From an uncultured Centipeda sp. (GTDB lineage Bacteria > Bacillota > Negativicutes > Selenomonadales > Selenomonadaceae): a DNA stretch of 64,000 bases. The position numbers and the translations under genes were made by a program. The stretch covers positions 1-64,000 of the forward strand of contig CAJPQT010000013.1 of NCBI GenBank assembly GCA_905372865.1. Direction: 5' to 3'. Each line of letters begins with the position of its first letter. The first letter of the stretch is position 1. The notes below the pieces were generated by a model. That model was not told the DNA's origin. It made no database searches and worked only from the letters and a program-made list of their open reading frames with translations. Shown piece by piece: positions 34,313 to 43,026 of this stretch.

Positions 34313-34484
34313 GCATTCATTACTGAGTGCGAAGGTGAAGTGAACAGAAAATAGAATGTAAAAATATAGGGCGAGAATCATGCCGCAGGAGGGGCATGGG
34401 TCTTAGGTGCCGAGAAAATCGTATTTGTGGAGGGGAATACCCATAAATACGTGGCAGAGGAGGGAAGTCGTGACCTCTTTTGCC
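34313..34484 (+). promoter_or_regulatory. CRISPR leader
   Basis: 172 bases between the cas2 stop and the first repeat. The first half is AT-rich (AGAAAATAGAATGTAAAAATATAGG) and could hold the array promoter; the second half is purine-rich with several GAGGGG/GGAGGG runs. The ATTGAAAC 3' ends of the repeats put transcription on the plus strand, so this is the leader-proximal side where new spacers enter. Confidence 0.8.
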
Positions 34485-37400
34485 GTCGCGCCCCACACGG
34501 GGCGCGTGGATTGAAACACGCGGAATTACATTTTCGCCCTTTTCCGTTTTTGTCGCGCCCCACACGGGGCGCGTGGATTGAAACAGGGGATTGACAGGCA
34601 AGCTATTTTTTGCTAAAGTCGCGCCCCACACGGGGCGCGTGGATTGAAACATGCCGTACAGTCTGCGTTTGCAAATCATCGAAGGTCGCGCCCCACACGG
34701 GGCGCGTGGATTGAAACCAAGTGGAGCGAAGATCAGATCAGCACGGCGGAGTCGCGCCCCACACGGGGCGCGTGGATTGAAACACGCAAAAGCCCCTTCA
34801 TCATTTTTCTTGCACACGTCGCGCCCCACACGGGGCGCGTGGATTGAAACATTGTTCATTAGGCAATAACCCCGAATTTGTAAAGTCGCGCCCCACACGG
34901 GGCGCGTGGATTGAAACGTCCATGCACTCAAACGCTATGGGTACCGTGTCGGTCGCGCCCCACACGGGGCGCGTGGATTGAAACATGACCTTTTAGATGA
35001 ATCATGGGGCAGAGCGGTGTCGCGCCCCACACGGGGCGCGTGGATTGAAACACAAGGATGATCGACAGGTGCGCCGACGTGGAGAGTCGCGCCCCACACG
35101 GGGCGCGTGGATTGAAACCCGATTCATGGATGGAATACACAAAAGCCCTTGCGTCGCGCCCCACACGGGGCGCGTGGATTGAAACTCAATATGAAGGAGA
35201 ATGACAAAATGAAAGCTAAAGTCGCGCCCCACACGGGGCGCGTGGATTGAAACTCCGTTGAGGCGAAGAATCAGAGCAATGGGAATGTCGCGCCCCACAC
35301 GGGGCGCGTGGATTGAAACTAGTGAGAGAGTGTCAATAGTTGTGCCTGTTATAGTCGCGCCCCACACGGGGCGCGTGGATTGAAACGGACACTGCGACAA
35401 CCGCATAATGCGCGGTCATGGTCGCGCCCCACACGGGGCGCGTGGATTGAAACATTTCAGTATGGGAGACAGAACGATTCTATGAAGTCGCGCCCCACAC
35501 GGGGCGCGTGGATTGAAACGCCTTGCACGCACGGAGGACGAGCGCAACAAGGGTCGCGCCCCACACGGGGCGCGTGGATTGAAACCGCGCGTCATATCGT
35601 TGATCGGATTTTTGGCAATGTCGCGCCCCACACGGGGCGCGTGGATTGAAACGATTTCTGACAGGTGGTCTACAAGCGCGTTAATGTGTCGCGCCCCACA
35701 CGGGGCGCGTGGATTGAAACCCTTCTTTTATTTGTCGCTATCGCTACAGTCGGAAGTCGCGCCCCACACGGGGCGCGTGGATTGAAACCAGCCGAAAATC
35801 CCCGCCGCGAACGCGAACGGATGTCGCGCCCCACACGGGGCGCGTGGATTGAAACGAGAACGTGGCAGATTTGCGGGCAATTTTGCCGGGTCGCGCCCCA
35901 CACGGGGCGCGTGGATTGAAACATTCTGACCTATTGGCAGACGGTTGATCGTCCGCGTCGCGCCCCACACGGGGCGCGTGGATTGAAACGCCGCCGAATC
36001 TCCTCGCCGACAAACAGATCTAGTCGCGCCCCACACGGGGCGCGTGGATTGAAACTGTACCGCCCGTGAGAGGATGACGGCACGCATCCGTCGCGCCCCA
36101 CACGGGGCGCGTGGATTGAAACATCCGCATCCTCGTCGCTGTCAAAACGCGCATCGGGTCGCGCCCCACACGGGGCGCGTGGATTGAAACGCCGTCTGCA
36201 CCGTCCGAAGTGTCTTAATAAAAAAGTCGCGCCCCACACGGGGCGCGTGGATTGAAACCGCGACGCCGAATTGAGGTTGAAGTCATGCTGTCGTCGCGCC
36301 CCACACGGGGCGCGTGGATTGAAACACGCTCACTTTGTCTGTCAAAGGGCGGATGCGTGTCGCGCCCCACACGGGGCGCGTGGATTGAAACTTTTGGTCG
36401 AAGTCCGACCAGCGCAGCGCGACGAGTCGCGCCCCACACGGGGCGCGTGGATTGAAACTTGCCGCCATCATGTGTTGCCGCACCTGCGCAGTCGCGCCCC
36501 ACACGGGGCGCGTGGATTGAAACCATGTATGAAGCCCTTGACGATGGGGAAAAAGCGTCGCGCCCCACACGGGGCGCGTGGATTGAAACTGTCATCGCCG
36601 CATTGCGTAACGCAACGTCGGCAGTCGCGCCCCACACGGGGCGCGTGGATTGAAACTCACAGAGCGGCTTCTTCCGAGCAAAGATGCTCGGTCGCGCCCC
36701 ACACGGGGCGCGTGGATTGAAACGCAGGAGCAATGACCCGCGCGAACCGTCGCACCTGTCGCGCCCCACACGGGGCGCGTGGATTGAAACATCTACTGTC
36801 ATTATAAGCCCTCCAATCTGGGCGGTCGCGCCCCACACGGGGCGCGTGGATTGAAACTTTTTCCGCTTGCGCTGCAATTTGATACCTCACGTCGCGCCCC
36901 ACACGGGGCGCGTGGATTGAAACTTCCTTGACGAAGATAAGAAGGGAGAATATACAGGTCGCGCCCCACACGGGGCGCGTGGATTGAAACTATGTGTGTC
37001 ATGCTCTATATATCCCGCCATGTGTCGCGCCCCACACGGGGCGCGTGGATTGAAACGGAATCGCAAAACATGAGATTGATGTGTCGGATGTCGCGCCCCA
37101 CACGGGGCGCGTGGATTGAAACGTCTCGCTCGGCGTGAATCCGTCCGTCGTACGGGTCGCGCCCCACACGGGGCGCGTGGATTGAAACATGTTACAAAAC
37201 CATCTGTACCGCCAGCGCAAGGTCGCGCCCCACACGGGGCGCGTGGATTGAAACTAACTCTATGTCCCCATCGCCGCTATTAAATGCTGTCGCGCCCCAC
37301 ACGGGGCGCGTGGATTGAAACAAGGCTTAGGGCACGGTTGAACAGACCCGTCCAAGTCGCGCCCCGCATGGGGCGCGTGGATTGAAACCTCCACGGCGGT

Positions 37401-38056
37401 AGGAGGTGTGATGGCTCTGGCGTCGCGCCCCGCATGGGGCGCGTGGATTGAAACTGAGGAGGGCTAACCTTGCTTGAGAACGACGCAGCGTCGCGCCCCG
37501 CATGGGGCGCGTGGATTGAAACAATGGTCTCTCGGTACCCTACAACGTTATCGGCGGTCGCGCCCCGCATGGGGCGCGTGGATTGAAACTAGGGAATTGG
37601 TCTTGTAAGGTGGATTGTGCATTGTCGCGCCCCGCATGGGGCGCGTGGATTGAAACGTCGCCGTCCGCTGCGTCGTAGTCGTCGAGGATGGTCGCGCCCC
37701 GCATGGGGCGCGTGGATTGAAACCACAGACCATGAAGATCGCCGACATAAAACCTGGTCGCGCCCCGCATGGGGCGCGTGGATTGAAACTATTTCGCATA
37801 TGGATGTGGGCAACGATCTGGTGTCGCGCCCCGCATGGGGCGCGTGGATTGAAACTGTATGTCATCGCCTTGTGGGCTGATTGCTGTCGAGTCGCGCCCC
37901 ACACGGGGCGCGTGGATTGAAACATGTGGTAACCCCCGGGAATCTCAAAAGCAAGGCGTCGCGCCCTACACGGGGCGCGTGGATTGAAACGTCATCGACA
38001 ACGGCATCTATACACATGAGAAGGTCGCGCCCCACACGGGGCGCGTGGATTGAAAT
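34485..38056 (+). CRISPR. Type I-C CRISPR array, 54 repeats and 53 spacers
   Basis: The 33-base repeat begins GTCGCGCCCC and ends GTGGATTGAAAC. Bases 3-10 and 15-22 (CGCGCCCC/GGGGCGCG) form an 8-bp hairpin with a 4-base loop. Cas5c cutting at the 3' side of the stem would leave the 11-base handle TGGATTGAAAC, as in other I-C systems. Spacers are 32-35 bases. Repeats 1-43 (34485-37321) and 52 have loop ACAC; repeats 44-51 (37356-37855) have loop GCAT. Repeat 53 (37958) has C10 changed to T, and the last repeat (38024-38056) ends in T instead of C, the normal degeneration at the leader-distal end. No duplicate spacers were noticed by eye, though this was not exhaustive. Confidence 0.98.
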
Positions 38057-38133
38057 ACCTACTTCTTTATACAAAAAAGGGAGCATGTGACTAATAAACT
38101 TACATAAAAATTTCTTGAAACCATGCTGCTCTC

Positions 38134-38162
38134 TTGCACACATCCTTCAAACATGATATACT
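38134..38162 (+). promoter_or_regulatory. Promoter of rpsF-ssb-rpsR
   Basis: TTGCAC at 38134, 17-base spacer, TATACT at 38157. The leader of about 95 bases has two hairpins: a long GTGAGCG.../...CGCTCAC stem with a T-rich loop (38175-38205) and GCCGCT/AGCGGC (38220-38237). The latter is placed like the autoregulatory S6:S18 leader element, but the match is unproven. Confidence 0.6.
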
Positions 38163-38265
38163 GTCCCTTGTCGCGTGAGCGTGTGCTTTTTTCGTGCGCG
38201 CTCACATAGGAGTAACTCTGCCGCTGCACAAAGCGGCGGCCATAGACCGAAGAGGAGGTGATTTC

Positions 38266-38559
38266 GTGAGATTGTACGAAGTCATATTTATTGTGAAGCC
38301 GATGGAGGAGGAAGCGACAAACGCCGTCATCGAGAAGTTCACGAAGCTCATTCAGGCAAATGGCGGCAAGATCGAGAAAGAGGACCGCTGGGGCAAGAAG
38401 CGCCTCGCCTATGAGATCAAGGACAACAGTGAAGGATATTATGTTCTGCTGTACGTCAATGCAGAGCCCGCCTGCGTCGCTGAGTGCGACCGCGTGATGA
38501 AGATCACGGACGAGCTTTTGAAGCACATGATCGTCCGTGCGGACGGTGTCGAGGAGTAA
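38266..38559 (+). CDS. rpsF: 30S ribosomal protein S6
   Basis: 97 residues from GTG 38266 behind GAGGAGGTG; the frame is open upstream but without a start signal. It opens RLYEVIFIVKP and contains EDRWGKKRLAYEIKDNSEGYY, standard for bS6. First gene of the rpsF-ssb-rpsR operon, which is conserved in bacteria. Confidence 0.97.
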   Translation: MRLYEVIFIVKPMEEEATNAVIEKFTKLIQANGGKIEKEDRWGKKRLAYEIKDNSEGYYVLLYVNAEPACVAECDRVMKITDELLKHMIVRADGVEE

Positions 38560-38595
38560 TCGACTGACGGGAATCCATGCAGGAGAGAGAAACCG

Positions 38596-39042
38596 ATGAA
38601 CAGAGTCATATTGATCGGTCGCCTTGCGCGCGACCCGGAGATTCGCTACACACAGAGCGGCAAGGCGTTTTGCCGCTTCACGATCGCGGTGGATCGGCGT
38701 TTCTCGCGGGCAGCGCAGCAGGAAGGACAGCAGACGGCGGACTTTATTCCCGTCACCTGCTGGGAAAAACTTGCCGAGATCTGCGGAAACAATCTGACGA
38801 AGGGTCGCCGCGTCGGCGTTGAGGGGCGCATTCAGGTGCGCAGTTACGACGGCAATGACGGACAGCGCAAGTACGCAACGGATGTTGTGGCGGACAATGT
38901 CGAGTTTCTCGATTCCAAGAATGCCGGCGGCCCCTCGGGCGGCTATGATGCGCCGATGGGGCATAGTGCCGCGCCCACTGCGGGCGGCGATGCACCGGAT
39001 ATGATGGGTCCCGTGATTCCTGACGACGACATTCCATTCTGA
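38596..39042 (+). CDS. ssb: Single-stranded DNA-binding protein
   Basis: 148 residues. OB-fold domain at 1-110 (NRVILIGRLARDPEIRYTQSG, FIPVTCWEKLAE, VEGRIQVRSY), then a Gly/Pro linker and the acidic tip DDDIPF that docks DNA repair and replication partners. It lies between rpsF and rpsR as usual. Confidence 0.97.
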   Translation: MNRVILIGRLARDPEIRYTQSGKAFCRFTIAVDRRFSRAAQQEGQQTADFIPVTCWEKLAEICGNNLTKGRRVGVEGRIQVRSYDGNDGQRKYATDVVADNVEFLDSKNAGGPSGGYDAPMGHSAAPTAGGDAPDMMGPVIPDDDIPF

Positions 39043-39086
39043 GCGCGTGATGCTCAGTACATCCCGTAATAAGGAGGGACAGCGAA

Positions 39087-39320
39087 ATGATGAAACGAGA
39101 TCGAGGCCGCAAGCCTCGTCGTAAGGTCTGCTCGTTCTGCGTGGACAAGGTGGATCATATCGACTACAAGGATGCTGCAAAGCTGCGTCGGTTCACGACG
39201 GAGCGCGGCAAGATTCTGCCGCGCCGCATTTCCGGCAACTGCGCAAAGCATCAGCGGCAGGTAACGCTCGCAATCAAGCGCGCACGTAATATTGCACTGC
39301 TTCCGTTTACGGCGGAGTAA
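39087..39320 (+). CDS. rpsR: 30S ribosomal protein S18
   Basis: 77 residues, ATG 39087 behind AAGGAGG. Contains CSFCVDKVDHIDYKD and KILPRRISGNCAKHQRQVTLA, the bS18 signature. Last gene of the operon; a strong terminator follows. Confidence 0.97.
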   Translation: MMKRDRGRKPRRKVCSFCVDKVDHIDYKDAAKLRRFTTERGKILPRRISGNCAKHQRQVTLAIKRARNIALLPFTAE

Positions 39321-39331
39321 GGGAGACCTCA

Positions 39332-39361
39332 GCGTCGCACCTCACAGGTGCGACGTTTTTA
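39332..39361 (+). terminator. Terminator after rpsR
   Basis: CGTCGCACCT pairs with AGGTGCGACG, loop CAC, followed by five T. Confidence 0.9.
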
Positions 39362-39457
39362 ATTTCATAACTCTAACGCATTGTTTACCTTTGCTTAAAT
39401 ACACTCCAATCCAAAGGAAGTACGGTAGAGGCGGCGGAACACGAGACAAAGGAGTGA

Positions 39458-39784
39458 ATGATGATGAAGAACAAAAAATACAGTGCAAGTGTTTTGGCTG
39501 TGGCCCTGGGGCTCGGCATGATAGCGCTGTCTCCTGCAGTGGAGGCTGCGCCCATTTATCAGCCGCTCGACTACATCAACGGTGCGACGAACGAGTACAG
39601 CTTCCGCATGAAGGAGGAGGATCGCGTGCATGAGCAGAACGTGCGCAAGATCCGATTCGAGTTTCAGCGCGACGGCGATCAGGCGAAGTATGACCGTGCG
39701 ATGAAGGAGGAACAGAAGCGCCACGATCAGGCGGTGAAGAATATTAAACGCGACTACGATAAGCGTACGCCGTGGCGGCGCTGA
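39458..39784 (+). CDS. Small secreted, highly charged protein of unknown function
   Basis: 108 residues behind AAAGGAG; ATG 39458, 39461 and 39464 are all possible, with 39461 best spaced. A signal peptide is visible (KKYSASVLAVALGLGMIALS, cut after VEAA). The mature 75 residues are polar, predicted helical and rich in Arg, Lys, Asp and Glu (VRKIRFEFQRDGDQAKYDR, EEQKRHDQAVKNIKRDYDK). Probably periplasmic. No family recognised. Confidence 0.65.
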   Translation: MMMKNKKYSASVLAVALGLGMIALSPAVEAAPIYQPLDYINGATNEYSFRMKEEDRVHEQNVRKIRFEFQRDGDQAKYDRAMKEEQKRHDQAVKNIKRDYDKRTPWRR

Positions 39785-39796
39785 ACAGAAGGCATA

Positions 39797-39839
39797 AAAA
39801 GACCTTATCCCATGTGAGGAGCATGAGATAAGGTCTTTT
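39797..39839. terminator. Bidirectional terminator
   Basis: A 13-bp perfect stem AAAAGACCTTATC/GATAAGGTCTTTT between the small secreted protein and the convergent metallophosphoesterase gene. Confidence 0.9.
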
Positions 39840-41073
39840 ATTTGTGCAGGTCGATCGCATCGAGCACCGCTCCGCTCACCGTCTCGCATCGGATGTGAAG
39901 GCGATGCGCATCCGCCTCCAGATAGAGGTAGTTGGACGGTGTGGGATCGGGGCCGGCGACGATGTCGTACGTCTCTGCAGGGACGTTGAAATACTGATTG
40001 CCCGCAGGGCCTGATAGGAGGTAGAGTGTGCCGTGTTCGTCTGTCTGTCGCGCACAGATGCGGCGACGGCGGTAGGCATGGACATGCCCCGAGACAACGA
40101 GATCGATGCCGAGCTCGTCGAATATATCCAGAAAGACCTGTCCCACGTCGCTGATGCCGCGATTTGTATTCTGCTCGGGCTGATTGTCACCGTATGCCAG
40201 GATATCCTTGTGCATGAGGACGAGCTTCCACCGAGCTGTGCTTGCTGCCGCATCGCGTCGGAGCCAGTCCATCTGCTCTGTCTTGAGCGCCGTGCCGCGT
40301 TCCTCCGCCTCAAGGAACTGGGTATCGAGGACGATGCAGTGCACCGCGCCAATATCGAAGGAATAGTAATGCCCGCGAAAATCACGGCTGCCGTTGTCGG
40401 GGAGTGCGAAGGTTTTCAGATAGCGGACGGGCGGTACTGCCGTCCACTGCAGTCCGTAGTATTCGTGGTTGCCGAGAACGGGCACATGGGGGTGACGTGC
40501 GAGGGCGGTGCCTGTCTCCATCGCCTCGAAGAAGCTGCGCCAGTGCCATGCGGATTCGCCGTTGTCCGTGAGGTCGCCGACGATGGCGGCACAGTCGGCG
40601 TTCGGATGCTGCTTCCATGCCGTCTGATAAGTTGTGTGCCAGATGTCGTAGCTCTCGCCGCATTGACTGTCCGAAAAGAGCAGGGCACGTACCTGCCCGT
40701 CCTCGTGTATCGGTAGGATCGGAATCCAATCCGTCGCACCCGCTGCGTGTGCGACACGATAGGAACTGCCTGCGGTGGCAGGAATCTCACAGCGATAAAT
40801 GAACTGAACTTCGTCGTCCATTGCGAGGTAGGTATAGGCAGGAATCGTACGATCCATGTGCCCTGTGCTGTCACGCAGCTCGACACGCACATTTTCGAGC
40901 TGCTGCGGGCTGTCCCACTGGATCATGCGCGTCTTTGCAGGATGTACTGTCACGATCTGGCGCAGGTGCTGGATGCCATCCGCAGCGAAAGCCGAGCGGG
41001 GCGCAAAGAGACCGCCGAAGCCCATCGTAAGAATGGTCTTGGCGGCAGATTGCAAAAAGGAGCGGCGCGTCAT
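39838..41073 (-). CDS. Tat-exported metallophosphoesterase, purple acid phosphatase-like
   Basis: 411 residues. The N-terminus TRRSFLQSAAK is a twin-arginine signal, cut after SAFAAD, so the enzyme is folded before export. Residues about 40-130 form a fibronectin-like beta domain. Residues about 140-350 form a calcineurin-like domain: LFSDSQCG, GDLTDNG, GNHEYYG, VLMHKD and SGHVHAYRR supply the dinuclear metal ligands. Likely a periplasmic phosphatase or phosphodiesterase of unknown substrate. Last gene of a five-gene minus-strand operon; it overlaps the TVP38 gene by 4 bases. Confidence 0.87.
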   Translation of the reverse strand: MTRRSFLQSAAKTILTMGFGGLFAPRSAFAADGIQHLRQIVTVHPAKTRMIQWDSPQQLENVRVELRDSTGHMDRTIPAYTYLAMDDEVQFIYRCEIPATAGSSYRVAHAAGATDWIPILPIHEDGQVRALLFSDSQCGESYDIWHTTYQTAWKQHPNADCAAIVGDLTDNGESAWHWRSFFEAMETGTALARHPHVPVLGNHEYYGLQWTAVPPVRYLKTFALPDNGSRDFRGHYYSFDIGAVHCIVLDTQFLEAEERGTALKTEQMDWLRRDAAASTARWKLVLMHKDILAYGDNQPEQNTNRGISDVGQVFLDIFDELGIDLVVSGHVHAYRRRRICARQTDEHGTLYLLSGPAGNQYFNVPAETYDIVAGPDPTPSNYLYLEADAHRLHIRCETVSGAVLDAIDLHK

Positions 41074-41795
41074 TTATTTTTCTCCGTTTTCTGCGAAACA
41101 GCTTCGGCACGCATAAGATTTTTTTCATATCGTATGGCTGTGTAGATGAGGATGCCGGCAATAATGATGACGATGATCAGGCGTGTATTGTCTTCCTGCT
41201 GCATGATGATGTCATGCCCGATGATCGCCTCAATGCCCGTCGATGGGAACTTGCCGACGAGTGACGCGAGCACATAGTCACGGAAGCGGATGGAAGAGAG
41301 TGCGCCAACGGCGTTCATGACGGCAGAGGGGAGGTAGGGCACCATACGACCGATGAGCATGATGATAAAGCCCTTGCTCCCGCTGTATTGGTCAACCTTC
41401 GCGAGAAAGGGGCTCTTTGCGATCGCCTTCTCCGCCGCCTCACGGAAGTAGAAGCGCATGAGGATGAAGGCAATCGTTACGCCGACGGTCTCTGCGATGC
41501 AGGAGAGAATAATGCCGGGCACAATGCCAAAGAGGATGACATTCGCCGTCGAGAAGATGACGGCGGGCGGGAAGCCAAGTGCGTTCGTAAAGAGGGTGAG
41601 GAGAAAGGCAAAGACGACCGCCCACTCGCCGAACGAGCGGATGTACTCGACGGTTCGCGGGATGTCACCGCTCGCGAGCAGCGTAAAGAGCTCGGGCAGG
41701 AACTCCGGCGCGAGGAGGTGGATGATGACGAAGAGCAGGACGATTGCAAGTGCGGCACCGACCTTCAAAACGCCCATACCCATTTGCTGTTTCAT
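41070..41795 (-). CDS. TVP38/TMEM64-family (VTT domain) membrane protein
   Basis: 241 residues with about six hydrophobic segments. The VTT domain core is seen as NALGFPPAVIFSTANVILFG, ETVGVTIAFILMRFYFRE and LIGRMVPYLPSAVMNAVGA. The family is related to DedA proteins, some of which move lipid carriers across the membrane; the job of TVP38 members is less clear. It overlaps the phosphoesterase gene by 4 bases and starts 12 bases after the small membrane protein gene. Confidence 0.85.
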   Translation of the reverse strand: MKQQMGMGVLKVGAALAIVLLFVIIHLLAPEFLPELFTLLASGDIPRTVEYIRSFGEWAVVFAFLLTLFTNALGFPPAVIFSTANVILFGIVPGIILSCIAETVGVTIAFILMRFYFREAAEKAIAKSPFLAKVDQYSGSKGFIIMLIGRMVPYLPSAVMNAVGALSSIRFRDYVLASLVGKFPSTGIEAIIGHDIIMQQEDNTRLIIVIIIAGILIYTAIRYEKNLMRAEAVSQKTEKNK

Positions 41796-41807
41796 GGAAG
41801 ATACCTC

Positions 41808-42155
41808 CTAGGTGGTCAGCACCAGAGCGAGTGCGCCGAGAATGAGGGCGAGGCTGAACCCCTGCATTGCATTCGCAATACTCTTTCCGTGACTGCGTGA
41901 GTAGCGTGCGACAATCTTTCGCAGCTCGAAGATCAAGAAGGAGAGACAGAAGAAGATGAGCGGGAGGTCTCCCTCCGTCCATCCATAGGCGAAGATCACG
42001 GCGGCAAGGACGATGCCGGTTTGCTCACCGCGCGAAAAGATGCGTTCGGGTTCTTTCTCGTGTTCTCGTGCGTCAATTTCTGCGCGTGTCAGCGGAATAC
42101 CCATCTCGTTCACTTTTTCCTGATTGCGGTCAAACCAGCGGTAGTGAAATCCCAT
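41808..42155 (-). CDS. Small two-helix membrane protein, unknown function
   Basis: 115 residues. The N-terminal 45 residues are cytoplasmic and charged (YRWFDRNQEKVNEMG, AREHEKEPERIFSRGEQ), then hydrophobic segments at about 47-75 and 98-115. I do not recognise the family. It lies in the middle of the five-gene operon, 19 bases after the amidase gene and 12 before the TVP38 gene, so its product probably works with them. Confidence 0.7.
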   Translation of the reverse strand: MGFHYRWFDRNQEKVNEMGIPLTRAEIDAREHEKEPERIFSRGEQTGIVLAAVIFAYGWTEGDLPLIFFCLSFLIFELRKIVARYSRSHGKSIANAMQGFSLALILGALALVLTT

Positions 42156-42174
42156 GATGCTTCACCTCCATGAG

Positions 42175-43026
42175 CTATGTTGCAATGCGCCTCTGCGCAG
42201 GCGATGGATTTGGCTTGGGGAGATCGGGACGCTTATTGGGCTTTAGACCCGGTTTTTCCGGCGGTGGCTGCACGGGCGGATTGGGAGCACTTGGTGTCGG
42301 ATGGCTCGGCCGCGTCATGCCGTTCCTGCGCTTTGCCTCCTCCATCCGTGCGCGGAGCAGTTCACGCCGACGTTCTTCTTCCTCGCGCTCCCGCTGTGCA
42401 ATGCGCAGGCGTTCTGTCTGCATCTCCTCAGAGCTGTAGTAAATGCGTGCCTGCTGCACGATGTCGGGCAGCTGTGCGTAGAGATGTCGTCCGGGGCAGA
42501 CTGTTGCATTGAGATCGCGATGTCCCTTTACCGTGCCTTGCCACATGGGATCGAGCTGATAGACCGTGCACAGCGATGCGATGAGACGTGCCGCCGAGAC
42601 TTTCTGTGCCTCGGTCGGAGCGCCGATCTCGAAGTTGCCGGCGAGGTTAATACCGACGGTGTGATTGTTCTCACCGTAAACGTGTGCGCCGATCGTACCG
42701 AGCGGGCGCCCCTGTTCGATTGTGCCGTCCTTGCGAATGAGGAAGTGATATCCGATGCCCGACCATCCATTGTTCAAATGCCACTCATGGACGCTGCTTG
42801 CCGAGACATCATCGTCGTTTGCCATGCCGATATGATGGACGACGATACAGTCGGTAACGAAGCGGTTCTCGAGTATACCGAACTTTAAATGTGTGGGACG
42901 GACGGACACACCCGGCAGCGCCGACGGAATGTACCATGATGCCTCAGCGACAGAGGGGAAGAAGGGGGAAACAGCGGCACCAATGCCGACAAGTGCGCAT
43001 CTGCGCAAAAATTCTCTACGAGTCAT
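42175..43026 (-). CDS. Tat-exported N-acetylmuramoyl-L-alanine amidase (Amidase_2/PGRP) with Pro-rich tail
   Basis: 283 residues. ATG 43026 is chosen because AGGAG sits 7 bases upstream and the protein then starts TRREFLRRCALVG, a twin-arginine signal; the frame extends 11 codons further without benefit. Residues about 50-185 are a zinc amidase: DCIVVHHIGM, GIGYHFLIRKDGTIEQGRP, NHTVGINLAGNFE and KGHRDLNATVCPG. A Glu/Arg coiled coil (about 200-235) and a Pro/Lys tail follow, which may bind the wall. It cuts peptidoglycan stem peptides. It overlaps the ABC transporter gene end by 11 bases. Confidence 0.88.
   Translation of the reverse strand: MTRREFLRRCALVGIGAAVSPFFPSVAEASWYIPSALPGVSVRPTHLKFGILENRFVTDCIVVHHIGMANDDDVSASSVHEWHLNNGWSGIGYHFLIRKDGTIEQGRPLGTIGAHVYGENNHTVGINLAGNFEIGAPTEAQKVSAARLIASLCTVYQLDPMWQGTVKGHRDLNATVCPGRHLYAQLPDIVQQARIYYSSEEMQTERLRIAQREREEEERRRELLRARMEEAKRRNGMTRPSHPTPSAPNPPVQPPPEKPGLKPNKRPDLPKPNPSPAQRRIAT

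Noticed and set aside
34320..38140. Many open frames within the CRISPR array on both strands
   Set aside because: They arise from the 33-base repeat read in different frames (repeating RAPHGARGLK, SRPTRGAWIE or FNPRAPCGAR units) and are not genes.
38206..38265. Confident assignment of an S6:S18 autoregulatory RNA leader before rpsF
   Set aside because: Hairpins are present, but I could not match the conserved bulge and loop bases, so it is only mentioned as possible.
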